This document shows, piece after piece, positions 1 through 6,480 of a stretch of DNA of 25,384 nt. Both the position numbers and the translations under genes were made by a program. Origin of the DNA: JAFGQJ01 sp964495755 (GTDB lineage Bacteria; Spirochaetota; Spirochaetia; SZUA-6; DRHE01); NCBI GenBank assembly GCA_964495755.1, contig CAZBXU010000029.1:1-25384 (forward strand). Reading direction: 5' to 3'. Position 1 is the first letter of the stretch, and every line of letters begins with the position of its first letter. The notes under the pieces are model-generated. The model worked only from the letters and a program-made list of their open reading frames with translations, had not been told where the DNA came from and ran no database searches.

Positions 1-1
1 T

Positions 2-499
2 ACTTCCTTTTCCAAATCATTGGGATTAGCAGGAGAGCGGATCGGATTTTTCGCCGTACATCCGGATCTGGGGGAGGATACAGAGGAATGGCAGATTTTG
101 CTCAGCGCTTTGGCTATTCACCTAAGAATAAAAGTGGTTAACGCTCCGGCGTTGCAGCAACGGATACTACAGAGGATTGGCATGACGGTGAAGGTAGATA
201 CCGGGGAATACGAGCAGCGGGCAAATCGACTGGCCGATGCCCTGGAGAAGTTGGCATTCCAACTCGAACGGCCCAAGGGCGGCTTCTATATTTTCTCCCA
301 ATTGCCCTCTTTCTTTCAAGACGAGGAGGAGTTCAGGAAAGTTGCCCATGCGGGCGATGAACCACTGCTCTATGTTCCCGGCTTCGCCTTTGGGGGTGAA
401 AGATATCGGCGGCATATTCGTCTTAGTGTCTGTGCTAGCAGAGAGGATATTGAGAGAGCCTGTTATCGGTTAAAAGAAATATGTCAACATGGTAACTAA
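2..499 (+). CDS. PLP-dependent class I/II aminotransferase, C-terminal part (cut by window start)
   Basis: The reading frame is open from base 2, so the 5' end lies outside the window. The first residues read TSFSKSLGLAGERIG, the conserved block around the PLP-binding lysine of fold-type I aspartate-aminotransferase-like enzymes; the lysine codon is at 14-16. The rest fits the C-terminal small domain: a GGFYIFSQLP strand, then a VPG-AFG loop and an IRLSVCAS stretch with the arginine that usually binds the substrate carboxylate, followed by a final helix. It would transfer an amino group between an amino acid and a 2-oxo acid in the cytoplasm; the substrate cannot be told from this fragment. 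A TTG at 20 is not a real start because homology continues upstream of it. The gene ends 90 bases before the disrupted permease. Confidence 0.88.
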   Translation, partial: TSFSKSLGLAGERIGFFAVHPDLGEDTEEWQILLSALAIHLRIKVVNAPALQQRILQRIGMTVKVDTGEYEQRANRLADALEKLAFQLERPKGGFYIFSQLPSFFQDEEEFRKVAHAGDEPLLYVPGFAFGGERYRRHIRLSVCASREDIERACYRLKEICQHGN

Positions 500-588
500 T
501 AAATGTAGTTTTCCGGCGTTGATGTTCCCTCAGTCAAAGATCCGCATTGATTAAACCCTTAACAGCTTTCTGAACTGAACGTACATAG

Positions 589-1413
589 AGTGTCGGCAGG
601 ATTGCTGCGAAAACCCTCCTCTATCTTGTCCTCGCTGTTTTCGGTGTGCTGATGGTGATGCCCTTCTACTGGATGATCGTCACCTCTTTCCAGATCCCCG
701 AAAACCTCATAGCCTTCCCTCCGAAGTGGTGGCCCCAACCCCCCACGCTGGAGCACTTTCAAGCGGCGACTGACCAAGCGCCGTTTCTATTGTACTACCG
801 CAACAGTCTGATCGTGGCGGCAATTTCGGTAACCTGTTCGATCGTGTTCGGGCTGTTTGCCGGATACGCCTTTGCCGTATATCGATTTCCCCTGCAGAAC
901 TTCCTGTTCATCCTGATTTTGAGTACACTGATGGTCCCCATCCAGGTCACCTCGGTATCTCTGTACATTCTCATGGCCCGGTTTCACTGGATCGATACTT
1001 TTCCGGGGATCTTGGCGCCCAATTTCGCCAGTGCCTTCGGTGTCTTTTTCATGCGCCAGACGATCAAAGGGATGCCCGTCGATCTGATCGATGCGGCCCG
1101 CATCGACGGTGCTGGGGAGATTCGTATCGTCGCAACTATCATCGCTCCACTGGTCAAGAGCGTAATGGCGACGGTTGCACTGATTCTGTTTATCGATTCC
1201 TGGAATGATTTTCTCTGGCCGGTCATCGTGATCAATTCGGAAAGACTGCGCACTCTTCCCGTCGGAATTGCTTTCTTCAAGGATCCCTACAGGATCAGCT
1301 TCGGGCCGCTGATGGCCGCCGCCTCGATCGCGACGGTTCCCACGATCGTTGTTTATCTGTTCGTGCAAAAATTCATCATTAAAGGCATCGCCACAACCGG
1401 ATTGAAGTTCTAG
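589..1413 (+). CDS. carbohydrate ABC transporter permease, MalG/UgpE type, 5' end disrupted
   Basis: Inner-membrane subunit of a CUT1-type sugar importer. The protein is strongly hydrophobic with about six membrane segments and carries the EAA-type loop that docks to the ATPase (around AARIDGAG, ending IIAPLVKS), then the FIDSWNDFLWP segment typical of MalG relatives. Homology-like sequence, including the whole first membrane helix (LLYLVLAVFGVLMVMPFYW), starts right after an in-frame TAG at 586-588. There is no ATG, GTG or TTG in frame until the GTG at 646, which would cut that helix in half, and no ribosome binding site is seen. The usual upstream partners (binding protein, MalF-type permease) are also absent: an aminotransferase fragment sits there instead. 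The gene is probably a deletion remnant, unless a rare start such as ATT at 601 is used. Family call is firm; functionality is doubtful. Confidence 0.8.
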   Translation, partial: SVGRIAAKTLLYLVLAVFGVLMVMPFYWMIVTSFQIPENLIAFPPKWWPQPPTLEHFQAATDQAPFLLYYRNSLIVAAISVTCSIVFGLFAGYAFAVYRFPLQNFLFILILSTLMVPIQVTSVSLYILMARFHWIDTFPGILAPNFASAFGVFFMRQTIKGMPVDLIDAARIDGAGEIRIVATIIAPLVKSVMATVALILFIDSWNDFLWPVIVINSERLRTLPVGIAFFKDPYRISFGPLMAAASIATVPTIVVYLFVQKFIIKGIATTGLKF

Positions 1414-1463
1414 CCTCATCGAGGGCGGGACAATCCCGAGACGTAAGAAGAGAGGAGCAGTTT

Positions 1464-2708
1464 ATGGAAAAGCTCGCCTTGTTCGGCGGTCCAAAAACCA
1501 AAACAACACCCTTTGGAGACGGTAAGAGATTCGGTGAGGAGGAAAAGAGGGAAGTCCTCGAGGTGCTGGACAGCGACATCCTCTTCTACGTCTTAGGAAC
1601 CAAGGTGCGGGAAATGGAAGCCAAGATGCGGGCCATGTATGGGATGAAACACTGCAACGGCTGTTCCTCTGGAACAGCAGCGGTCCACATCGCCCTGGGA
1701 TCCCTGCAGATAGCTCCGGGAAAAGAGGTGATCACTTCGGCCATTACCGACATGGGAACTCTCACGGGGATCCTCTACCAATGTCTCATCCCCCGCTTCG
1801 CTGACATAGATCCGGAAACCTACAACCTGGATCCTGCCGAAGTCGAGAAGTTGATCACCAAGAAAACCGGCGCCATCGTGGTGGTCCATCATGCCGGTCT
1901 GCCCGCGGAAATCGACGAGTTGAAATCGATCGCTCAGAAACACGGTCTTCCCCTCGTAGAGGACTGCGCCCAGGTCTGGAACACCCATTACCGGGGACAG
2001 CTCTGCGGTACCTTTGGAGACATCTCTACTTTCAGCCTCAATCACTTCAAGCTGATCACTTCCGGCTCCGGAGGTATGGTGATGACAAATAGGGACGATC
2101 TGGAAGAACTGGTGAAGCTGTTTATCGACAAGTGCTACTTTCGGGACGGGCGCAAGCGCAATCCCTACTTCCTGGCGCCGAACTATCAGATGACCGAGCT
2201 TCAGGGAGCCGTGGCCAAGGGGCAGCTCAACAAGATCGCCGGGATCGTGGAGCGGAGAAATCGCCTGGGAATGAATCTGATTCGGGGTCTGAAGTCCATA
2301 GAAGGGGTGATTCCCCAGAAAGTACCCGAGGGTTGCGAGCACTCTTTCTTTCTGCTCGTTGTCCGGCTCGATCCTCAGGTGATCCAGGCCACGGTTGCCC
2401 AGTTCTGCGAAGCCCTCGAAGCCGAAGGCATACCCGCCGAACCGAACAAGATAACCGGCGGTATGGCGACCTATCTGTACGATATTTTCCAGAACCGAAG
2501 CGCGTTTCCGGAAAGTGAGTTTCCCTTTGTCTCGAAAGATTTCGGTTCTGACATCTCCTACCCAAGGGGATTGTGCCCACGCGCGGAGCTGGCCTTTGAG
2601 CAGACCTTCAATCTTAACATCAACGAGTTTTATACGAGTGACGATATCGATGAGATGATTCGGGCGATGGAGAAGGTCGCCGGCTATTACCGGCTGAAAA
2701 ATGTTTGA
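1464..2708 (+). CDS. DegT/DnrJ/EryC1/StrS family sugar aminotransferase
   Basis: A full-length (414 aa) PLP enzyme of the family that aminates or deaminates keto/amino sugars and cyclitols. Visible landmarks are the GTAAVHIAL cofactor-phosphate region (70-78), the VEDCAQ motif whose Asp167 contacts the PLP ring nitrogen, and Lys196 in SLNHFKLITSGSGG as the Schiff-base lysine. The ATG at 1464 is preceded by a purine-rich AGAGAGGAG site. Neighbours downstream are an RpiB-type isomerase and a TIM-barrel sugar isomerase, and upstream a sugar permease. There are no nucleotide-sugar or polysaccharide genes beside it, so I infer a catabolic role (removing the amino group of an imported amino sugar or aminocyclitol) rather than antibiotic or O-antigen biosynthesis. 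Substrate unknown. Confidence 0.88.
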   Translation: MEKLALFGGPKTKTTPFGDGKRFGEEEKREVLEVLDSDILFYVLGTKVREMEAKMRAMYGMKHCNGCSSGTAAVHIALGSLQIAPGKEVITSAITDMGTLTGILYQCLIPRFADIDPETYNLDPAEVEKLITKKTGAIVVVHHAGLPAEIDELKSIAQKHGLPLVEDCAQVWNTHYRGQLCGTFGDISTFSLNHFKLITSGSGGMVMTNRDDLEELVKLFIDKCYFRDGRKRNPYFLAPNYQMTELQGAVAKGQLNKIAGIVERRNRLGMNLIRGLKSIEGVIPQKVPEGCEHSFFLLVVRLDPQVIQATVAQFCEALEAEGIPAEPNKITGGMATYLYDIFQNRSAFPESEFPFVSKDFGSDISYPRGLCPRAELAFEQTFNLNINEFYTSDDIDEMIRAMEKVAGYYRLKNV

Positions 2709-2737
2709 AATTTTCGCTCGGGAAAGAGGGTAAAGTT

Positions 2738-3187
2738 ATGAAAATGGCGATCGGAAGCGACAGTGTGCGCGCAATCACCGAAGCAATCAGTGAATACCTT
2801 GAAGCAAAGGGAGTTGAGCTGGTCCGCTGCGGCGCTCTGGCCGGCGACAAGGCAGACTATGTGGATGCCGCCCGGGCGGTTGCGGAGAAAGTAGCCTCCG
2901 GGCAGTGCGATCAGGGGCTGTGTTTCTGCAACACCGGTACGGGTGTGACGATCATCGCCAACAAGGTTCCGGGAAGCCGAGCCGCTCTCTGTGTCGATGT
3001 ATATTCCGCGCAGATCGCCAAGCTGGCCAACAATGCGAATGTTCTGGTGCTTTCTATGCGCTACACCGGCGAAGGATTGGCCAAGGAGATCGTCGATGCC
3101 TGGCTGGCGACCTCTCCTTCCGACGAGCCCCGCCGCAAGGTCTTTCACCGCAAGACCGACGAGCTCGACGACGAGTTCCGCCGTTAG
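2738..3187 (+). CDS. RpiB/LacA/LacB family sugar-phosphate isomerase
   Basis: 149-aa cytoplasmic isomerase interconverting aldose and ketose phosphates. The core CNTGTG (64-69) matches the CGTGIG active-site loop of ribose-5-phosphate isomerase B, with Cys64 as the likely catalytic base, followed by the family block ANKVPGSRAALCVDVYSA. The N-terminus reads IGSDS where RpiB has DHAG, so the His of that motif is missing; this points to a paralogue acting on another sugar phosphate (as LacAB or tetrose-phosphate isomerases do) rather than housekeeping RpiB. The ATG at 2738 is chosen because it follows a GAAAGAGGG ribosome site and begins the first strand (MKMAIGSD); a TTG at 2705 is in frame but lies against the end of the previous gene. 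It sits 29 bases after the aminotransferase. Confidence 0.87.
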   Translation: MKMAIGSDSVRAITEAISEYLEAKGVELVRCGALAGDKADYVDAARAVAEKVASGQCDQGLCFCNTGTGVTIIANKVPGSRAALCVDVYSAQIAKLANNANVLVLSMRYTGEGLAKEIVDAWLATSPSDEPRRKVFHRKTDELDDEFRR

Positions 3188-3220
3188 CGCCTGTTACTGA
3201 AAGTTGGGTGGAGCAAACTC

Positions 3221-4114
3221 ATGAAAATCGTTTGTGCCTGGATGTACGCCATCGGACAGTATGGATTCCCCCCGGAAATACAAAACGTCCTGAGGGCGAT
3301 CAGAGAGATGAAGGAGATGGGATTCGAGTATATAGAAGCCGAGGGGATCGGGTACGACAATCTAGAACAGGTGATCGATCAACGAGGGGAAATCAAGAAG
3401 ATCTGCGATGGCGAAGGATTGAAACTGGCCAACTTTGCCGTGCTCCTCCCCGATGTAATCAGCATGGAACAGAAGGTCCGGGAAAAAGCCTTCTCCTACT
3501 TCGAACGAGGCGTTGAAACAGCGGCGTACCTGGGCAGCCCCTACACCTGGATCGACAGCTATTTCCCGCCGCTGGAAGTCCAGAAAGGTGTTGTTCCGAC
3601 AGATGGGTTGGTATACGGGCAGGAGTTCCGGGTCAAGATTTCTGACGGGTTTGACTGGCAGCAGTTTTGGGATTCCTTCATCGCAGCAATCAGTCACTGT
3701 AACCAAATTGCCGGGAGCAATGGGATAGGTTTACTCGTCGAGCCCCGGGTTGGAGAAGTCGTAGCCAACAGCGACGCCATGCTGCGGATGATCGAACAGG
3801 TCAATGACGACAACCTCGGCGTGATCCTCGATATCGGGCATCAATATGCCCAGAAAGAGCTGATTCCCCTGAGTATCGAAAAGCTGGGCCGGCATATGAA
3901 ATACGTGCATATCGCCGACAACGACGGCCGGGATAACAGGCATTTTGTGCCTGGAAATGGTACGGTAGACTGGGATGAAGTTTTTCGCCTTCTCAAGCGC
4001 AGAGGTTTCGAGGGGTACTTTTCGGTTGATTTGGAACAGCTGCCGAACTTGAAGGAGAAGTTCCTGGCGACAAAGCGCTTTCTCGAAGACTGCGCCCGCA
4101 GGTACGGGTTGTAG
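3221..4114 (+). CDS. sugar phosphate isomerase/epimerase, xylose-isomerase-like TIM barrel
   Basis: 297-aa TIM-barrel protein of the AP-endonuclease-2/xylose-isomerase-like superfamily. Likely metal ligands lie at strand ends: Glu174 (LLVEPR), Asp204 and His207 (VILDIGH), His230 (YVHIADND) and Glu272 (SVDLEQ). The HFVPGNGTVDW loop (241-251) is typical of hydroxypyruvate isomerase, tagatose epimerase and inosose dehydratase relatives. It would isomerise, epimerise or dehydrate a ketose or inosose in the cytoplasm. It lies 33 bases after the RpiB-type gene, so the three genes from 1464 probably form one unit. Exact substrate not readable. Confidence 0.87.
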   Translation: MKIVCAWMYAIGQYGFPPEIQNVLRAIREMKEMGFEYIEAEGIGYDNLEQVIDQRGEIKKICDGEGLKLANFAVLLPDVISMEQKVREKAFSYFERGVETAAYLGSPYTWIDSYFPPLEVQKGVVPTDGLVYGQEFRVKISDGFDWQQFWDSFIAAISHCNQIAGSNGIGLLVEPRVGEVVANSDAMLRMIEQVNDDNLGVILDIGHQYAQKELIPLSIEKLGRHMKYVHIADNDGRDNRHFVPGNGTVDWDEVFRLLKRRGFEGYFSVDLEQLPNLKEKFLATKRFLEDCARRYGL

Positions 4115-4129
4115 CAGCATCCGAGCCCC

Positions 4130-4150
4130 GGCCGGGCCCCGCCGCCGGCC
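4130..4150 (+). terminator. GC-rich hairpin after the sugar unit, possible terminator
   Basis: GGCCGG (4130-4135), a 9-base loop, then CCGGCC (4145-4150), starting 16 bases past the stop of the TIM-barrel gene. No T run follows directly. A second, A/T-only stem (AAAAAT-cctc-ATTTTT, ending in a run of seven T) lies at 4178-4195 and may act with it. Terminator role is inferred from position. Confidence 0.35.
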
Positions 4151-4198
4151 AACTCCCTGGAATTTACACTCCCCCTGAAAAATCCTCATTTTTTTAGT

Positions 4199-4214
4199 AA
4201 GCATTGGCATGCTT
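4199..4214. promoter_or_regulatory. inverted repeat upstream of the DUF547 gene
   Basis: AAGCAT-TGGC-ATGCTT, a perfect 6-bp inverted repeat with a 4-base centre. It overlaps a possible -35 (TTGGCA 4204-4209) whose best -10 (TATAGG 4225-4230) is only 15 bases away, so the promoter itself is weak. It could be an operator or just a small hairpin. Confidence 0.25.
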
Positions 4215-4245
4215 GGGCGCTCTCTATAGGAGAGGAGTAATTCTG

Positions 4246-4809
4246 ATGATAAGTAAAGAAAAACTAATGATAATCACCACTGTATGGCTGTTGCTGCTGG
4301 CGGGAACGCTTGCCGCAGCCCCGAAGGCGGATCTGTGGCCCAGGTGGAAGGCCCACGATCCGGGGAGCAGCACTGAAGTAGATCATTCGGCCTGGGACCG
4401 TTTACTGGATAAGTACCTGGTCACGAATCATCCCTCGGGGATCAACCTTTTAAACTACGGCGGTGTGAACGCGGAGGATCGGCAGCGCCTGGAATCCTAC
4501 CTGGACAGCCTTCAGGAAATCCCTGTGTCCCAGTTGAACCTGCAGGACCGAGCCTATACCTCTGAGAACATCGAAGCACTTCTTGAAAAAGGAGCGCGGG
4601 AGTACATCAACCACTCGCGGGCTGTTTCCTTCCAGGGGAAAAAGCTTGTTCTTTCCGGTATCTACGATTGGTTTCAAGAAGATTTCGACGGATCCGAGGA
4701 AGGGGTGCTGCGGCACCTTCGCCGTTACGCCGCTCCGGATCTGGCCGGAAAGCTGGAGAGTTTCTCGGGTCGTATCGGATACGGGTACGACTGGAGTTTG
4801 AACGAATAG
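4246..4809 (+). CDS. DUF547 family secreted protein with internal in-frame deletion
   Basis: Protein of 187 aa beginning with a secretion signal (MISKEK, hydrophobic residues 7-20, then AGTLAAAP). The start is fixed by an AGGAGAGGAG ribosome site at 4228-4237, eight bases before the ATG. The N-terminal part (LLNYGGVNAEDRQRLESYL) and C-terminal part (SGIYDWFQEDFDGSE, then GVLRHLRRYAAP) match the ends of DUF547 proteins well. The middle is gone: at residues 100-106 the text jumps from LQDRA to YTSENIEALL, skipping the family's FWINLYNA block and NCASLGCP block, which hold its most conserved polar residues. I estimate 75-95 residues are missing. The frame is intact, so a short product may still be made but is probably inactive. 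DUF547 function is poorly known. Confidence 0.75.
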   Translation: MISKEKLMIITTVWLLLLAGTLAAAPKADLWPRWKAHDPGSSTEVDHSAWDRLLDKYLVTNHPSGINLLNYGGVNAEDRQRLESYLDSLQEIPVSQLNLQDRAYTSENIEALLEKGAREYINHSRAVSFQGKKLVLSGIYDWFQEDFDGSEEGVLRHLRRYAAPDLAGKLESFSGRIGYGYDWSLNE

Positions 4810-4837
4810 CAGGAACGCCTGCTGCAGGAACGCCTGC
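4809..4837. repeat. two tandem 14-bp palindromes, candidate operator
   Basis: GCAGG-AACG-CCTGC occurs at 4809-4822 and again at 4824-4837, one base apart (period 15). Each copy is itself a perfect 5-bp inverted repeat. The pair begins at the stop codon of the DUF547 gene and ends 15 bases before the -35 of the MNT promoter. No T run follows, so a terminator is less likely than a binding site; autoregulation by the downstream MNT/HEPN pair is a guess. Confidence 0.5.
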
Positions 4838-4852
4838 CGCTCTGAACAGCTT

Positions 4853-4881
4853 TTGACACCTTTAGCAATTACGGCTACACT
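4853..4881 (+). promoter_or_regulatory. strong sigma-70-type promoter for the MNT/HEPN unit
   Basis: TTGACA (4853-4858), 17-base spacer, TACACT (4876-4881). Transcription would start near 4888-4890, only 5-7 bases before the ATG at 4895, and there is no ribosome binding site in that interval, so translation would begin on a nearly leaderless mRNA. Confidence 0.65.
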
Positions 4882-4894
4882 AATCGTGTAAGCT

Positions 4895-5239
4895 ATGGTT
4901 ACCGAAGACCAGATCCAGGAAATCGTCCAAAAAATAACTGGCACCTTCTCCGTCCGCAGGATCCTGATTTTCGGCTCCTACGCCAGGGGAGACGCCCACG
5001 AACACAGCGATCTCAATCTCTGCGTCATTGTTACCAATAGTGATGATCGTCCTCTCGAGGAGTGGCCTTCCAAGAGTTGGCTGTACCGCGCCTCCGAGCT
5101 GAAGCAAAGCGTCGGATCTGTAGAGGTAGCCCTAGATCCATACATCTTCACGGAGGGGGAGTTCGATGCCCTACGGGACAAAGAACATCCCCTCGTCGGG
5201 CAGATACTCGAGGAGGGAAGGGTAGTGTATGAACAATAA
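4895..5239 (+). CDS. MNT-type nucleotidyltransferase domain protein (putative antitoxin)
   Basis: 114-aa minimal nucleotidyltransferase of the Pol-beta superfamily. The signature GSYARGDAHEHSDLNL (27-42) corresponds to GSxARG-x5-SDxDL, but the second catalytic acid is Asn41 (DLN instead of DxD), and the third acidic position appears to be in VEVALD. Active relatives such as MntA use this site to AMPylate the partner HEPN toxin; here metal binding is probably weakened, so the protein may work by binding alone. The gene overlaps the HEPN gene by 11 bases, the standard arrangement of MNT/HEPN modules. It is the first gene after the 4853 promoter and tandem palindromes. Confidence 0.83.
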   Translation: MVTEDQIQEIVQKITGTFSVRRILIFGSYARGDAHEHSDLNLCVIVTNSDDRPLEEWPSKSWLYRASELKQSVGSVEVALDPYIFTEGEFDALRDKEHPLVGQILEEGRVVYEQ

Positions 5240-5651
5240 TGAACGGGAAGCCCTGAGGTGGTACCTCCAGGGGGCCAAAGATAGCAAGACCGCCGAGAAG
5301 AACGCCCGGGCCGGAGATTTCGAGATCTCCTGTTTTCTGTTTCAGCAGGCCGCGGAGAAGATTCTCAAAGCCTACCTGATTCTGCAGGGTGAGCGGATCG
5401 TTTCCGGTCATTCCACCTACAAGCTCGCTCGATCCTGCGAGCGCTACGACAATAGCTACTCAACCGTCAGCCGGCCCTGCACCGAGCTCGACGTTCTCTA
5501 CATCCCCACCCGCTACCCCTACGCCTTGCCCGACGGTACTCCGTATGAGTTTTTCACACTGGAGCAGGCCCAGAAGGCGGCGGATGACTTCCAGGAGGTG
5601 TACCGTTTGGTCTACCAATCCTTCGAGCATCTGGCCCAACACCTCGGGTAA
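5229..5651 (+). CDS. HEPN domain protein (putative RNase toxin of MNT/HEPN pair)
   Basis: 140-aa all-helical HEPN domain protein. Family features are SCFLFQQAAEKILKAYLI (34-51) for the second helix and the YIPTRYPYALPDGTP block followed by FTLEQAQKAADD in the C-terminal half. R56-x4-H61 fits the spacing of the HEPN RNase motif, with Tyr64 nearby, but it sits in the loop after helix 2 where this subfamily has a conserved His anyway, so RNase activity is unproven. HEPN proteins paired with MNT proteins often act as mRNA- or tRNA-cutting toxins. The start overlaps the MNT gene; the stop TAA shares one base with the next ATG (TAATG), so MNT, HEPN and Nudix are translationally coupled. Confidence 0.83.
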   Translation: MNNNEREALRWYLQGAKDSKTAEKNARAGDFEISCFLFQQAAEKILKAYLILQGERIVSGHSTYKLARSCERYDNSYSTVSRPCTELDVLYIPTRYPYALPDGTPYEFFTLEQAQKAADDFQEVYRLVYQSFEHLAQHLG

Positions 5652-6217
5652 TGCATAGGTTGAAGATCTTAGGCGAGCGGGTGCTGCACGAACAGACCTG
5701 GACCCTGCTGAAGGAGAAGAGTTATCTCGACACCGGGGGCAGAGAGGGGCGCTGGACCTATATTGAACGCCGGGAACGGCGGAAAGCGGCGGTCATCGTG
5801 GCCACTACGGAGAAAAGCGGCTCTCTTGTCCTGATCGAGCAGTTCAGGATTCCCTTTGAAGCTGAAATCTTCGAGTTTCCCGCCGGCCTGATCGATCCGG
5901 GGGAAACGCCGGAGCAGGCCGCCCGCCGGGAGCTCGCCGAAGAGACCGGCTTTAAGGGGGATGTCCTCAGTGTTGGTCCCGGAGTCTGCAGTACCGCCGG
6001 TCTTTCAACGGAGATCGTTCATATGGTCTATATGCGCGTGGGGGAGGCGCCGGCGTCCAAGCCGCAACTCGAGGGCTCGGAACGAATTCGGGTCCTGACG
6101 ATTCGACCCGAAGAGTTCGGGAGCTTTCTAACCGAATGTGAACGGGACCGGCGAATCCTCGATGCCAAGCTGTATATCTATCTCAAAGATCACCTGCCAA
6201 GGAGAATAGAAACGTGA
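5651..6217 (+). CDS. Nudix hydrolase, ADP-ribose pyrophosphatase type
   Basis: 188-aa cytoplasmic hydrolase. A perfect Nudix box runs from Gly79 to Phe101: Gly79, Glu85, Arg93-Glu94, Glu97-Glu98 and Gly100 all sit at the right spacing. The preceding LIEQFRIPFEAEIFEFPAG stretch is typical of the ADP-ribose pyrophosphatase branch, which splits ADP-ribose (or similar nucleoside diphosphate compounds) into AMP and a phosphosugar. The ATG shares a base with the HEPN stop, so it is co-translated with the MNT/HEPN pair. That pairing suggests nucleotide clean-up linked to the module, or simple read-through into a housekeeping gene; the sequence cannot decide. Confidence 0.87.
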   Translation: MHRLKILGERVLHEQTWTLLKEKSYLDTGGREGRWTYIERRERRKAAVIVATTEKSGSLVLIEQFRIPFEAEIFEFPAGLIDPGETPEQAARRELAEETGFKGDVLSVGPGVCSTAGLSTEIVHMVYMRVGEAPASKPQLEGSERIRVLTIRPEEFGSFLTECERDRRILDAKLYIYLKDHLPRRIET

Positions 6218-6468
6218 AAAGAATCATCCTGCTGCTGATTATCGTCGGGATCATCGGCCTGGCCGTGGGCTACCTGATCTTTGCCCGAACCTCGAGCGGT
6301 TATGTAAGCATCCAGGCATTGATCAGCCCCTCGAAGAACGTCCTCGATGATCTGGTGAAATCGGTCACAGGAATCAAGAAGATGCGCCAAAACATCCTGA
6401 TCTGCGGGGTGGCCGGAGCCGGGCTCGGTCTGGTATTGGGTGCAGTCACATCCAGGGCCCGCGGATAG
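6214..6468 (+). CDS. small two-helix membrane protein, function unknown
   Basis: 84-aa protein starting at a GTG that overlaps the Nudix stop by 4 bases and follows an AAGGAGA ribosome site. Residues 3-23 (hydrophobic, after MKR) and about 62-78 (ICGVAGAGLGLVLGAV) form two predicted membrane helices joined by a roughly 35-residue polar stretch with KKMRQ just before the second helix. No family recognised. Twelve bases separate it from the Rieske oxidoreductase gene, so it may anchor or assist that enzyme, but this is only position-based. Confidence 0.72.
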   Translation: MKRIILLLIIVGIIGLAVGYLIFARTSSGYVSIQALISPSKNVLDDLVKSVTGIKKMRQNILICGVAGAGLGLVLGAVTSRARG

Positions 6469-6480
6469 CGAAGAGATAAT

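Noticed and set aside
787..2342. Minus-strand open frames opposite the permease and DegT genes
   Set aside because: Composition rich in His, Asp, Gly and Arg typical of antisense shadows; plus-strand genes there are well supported.
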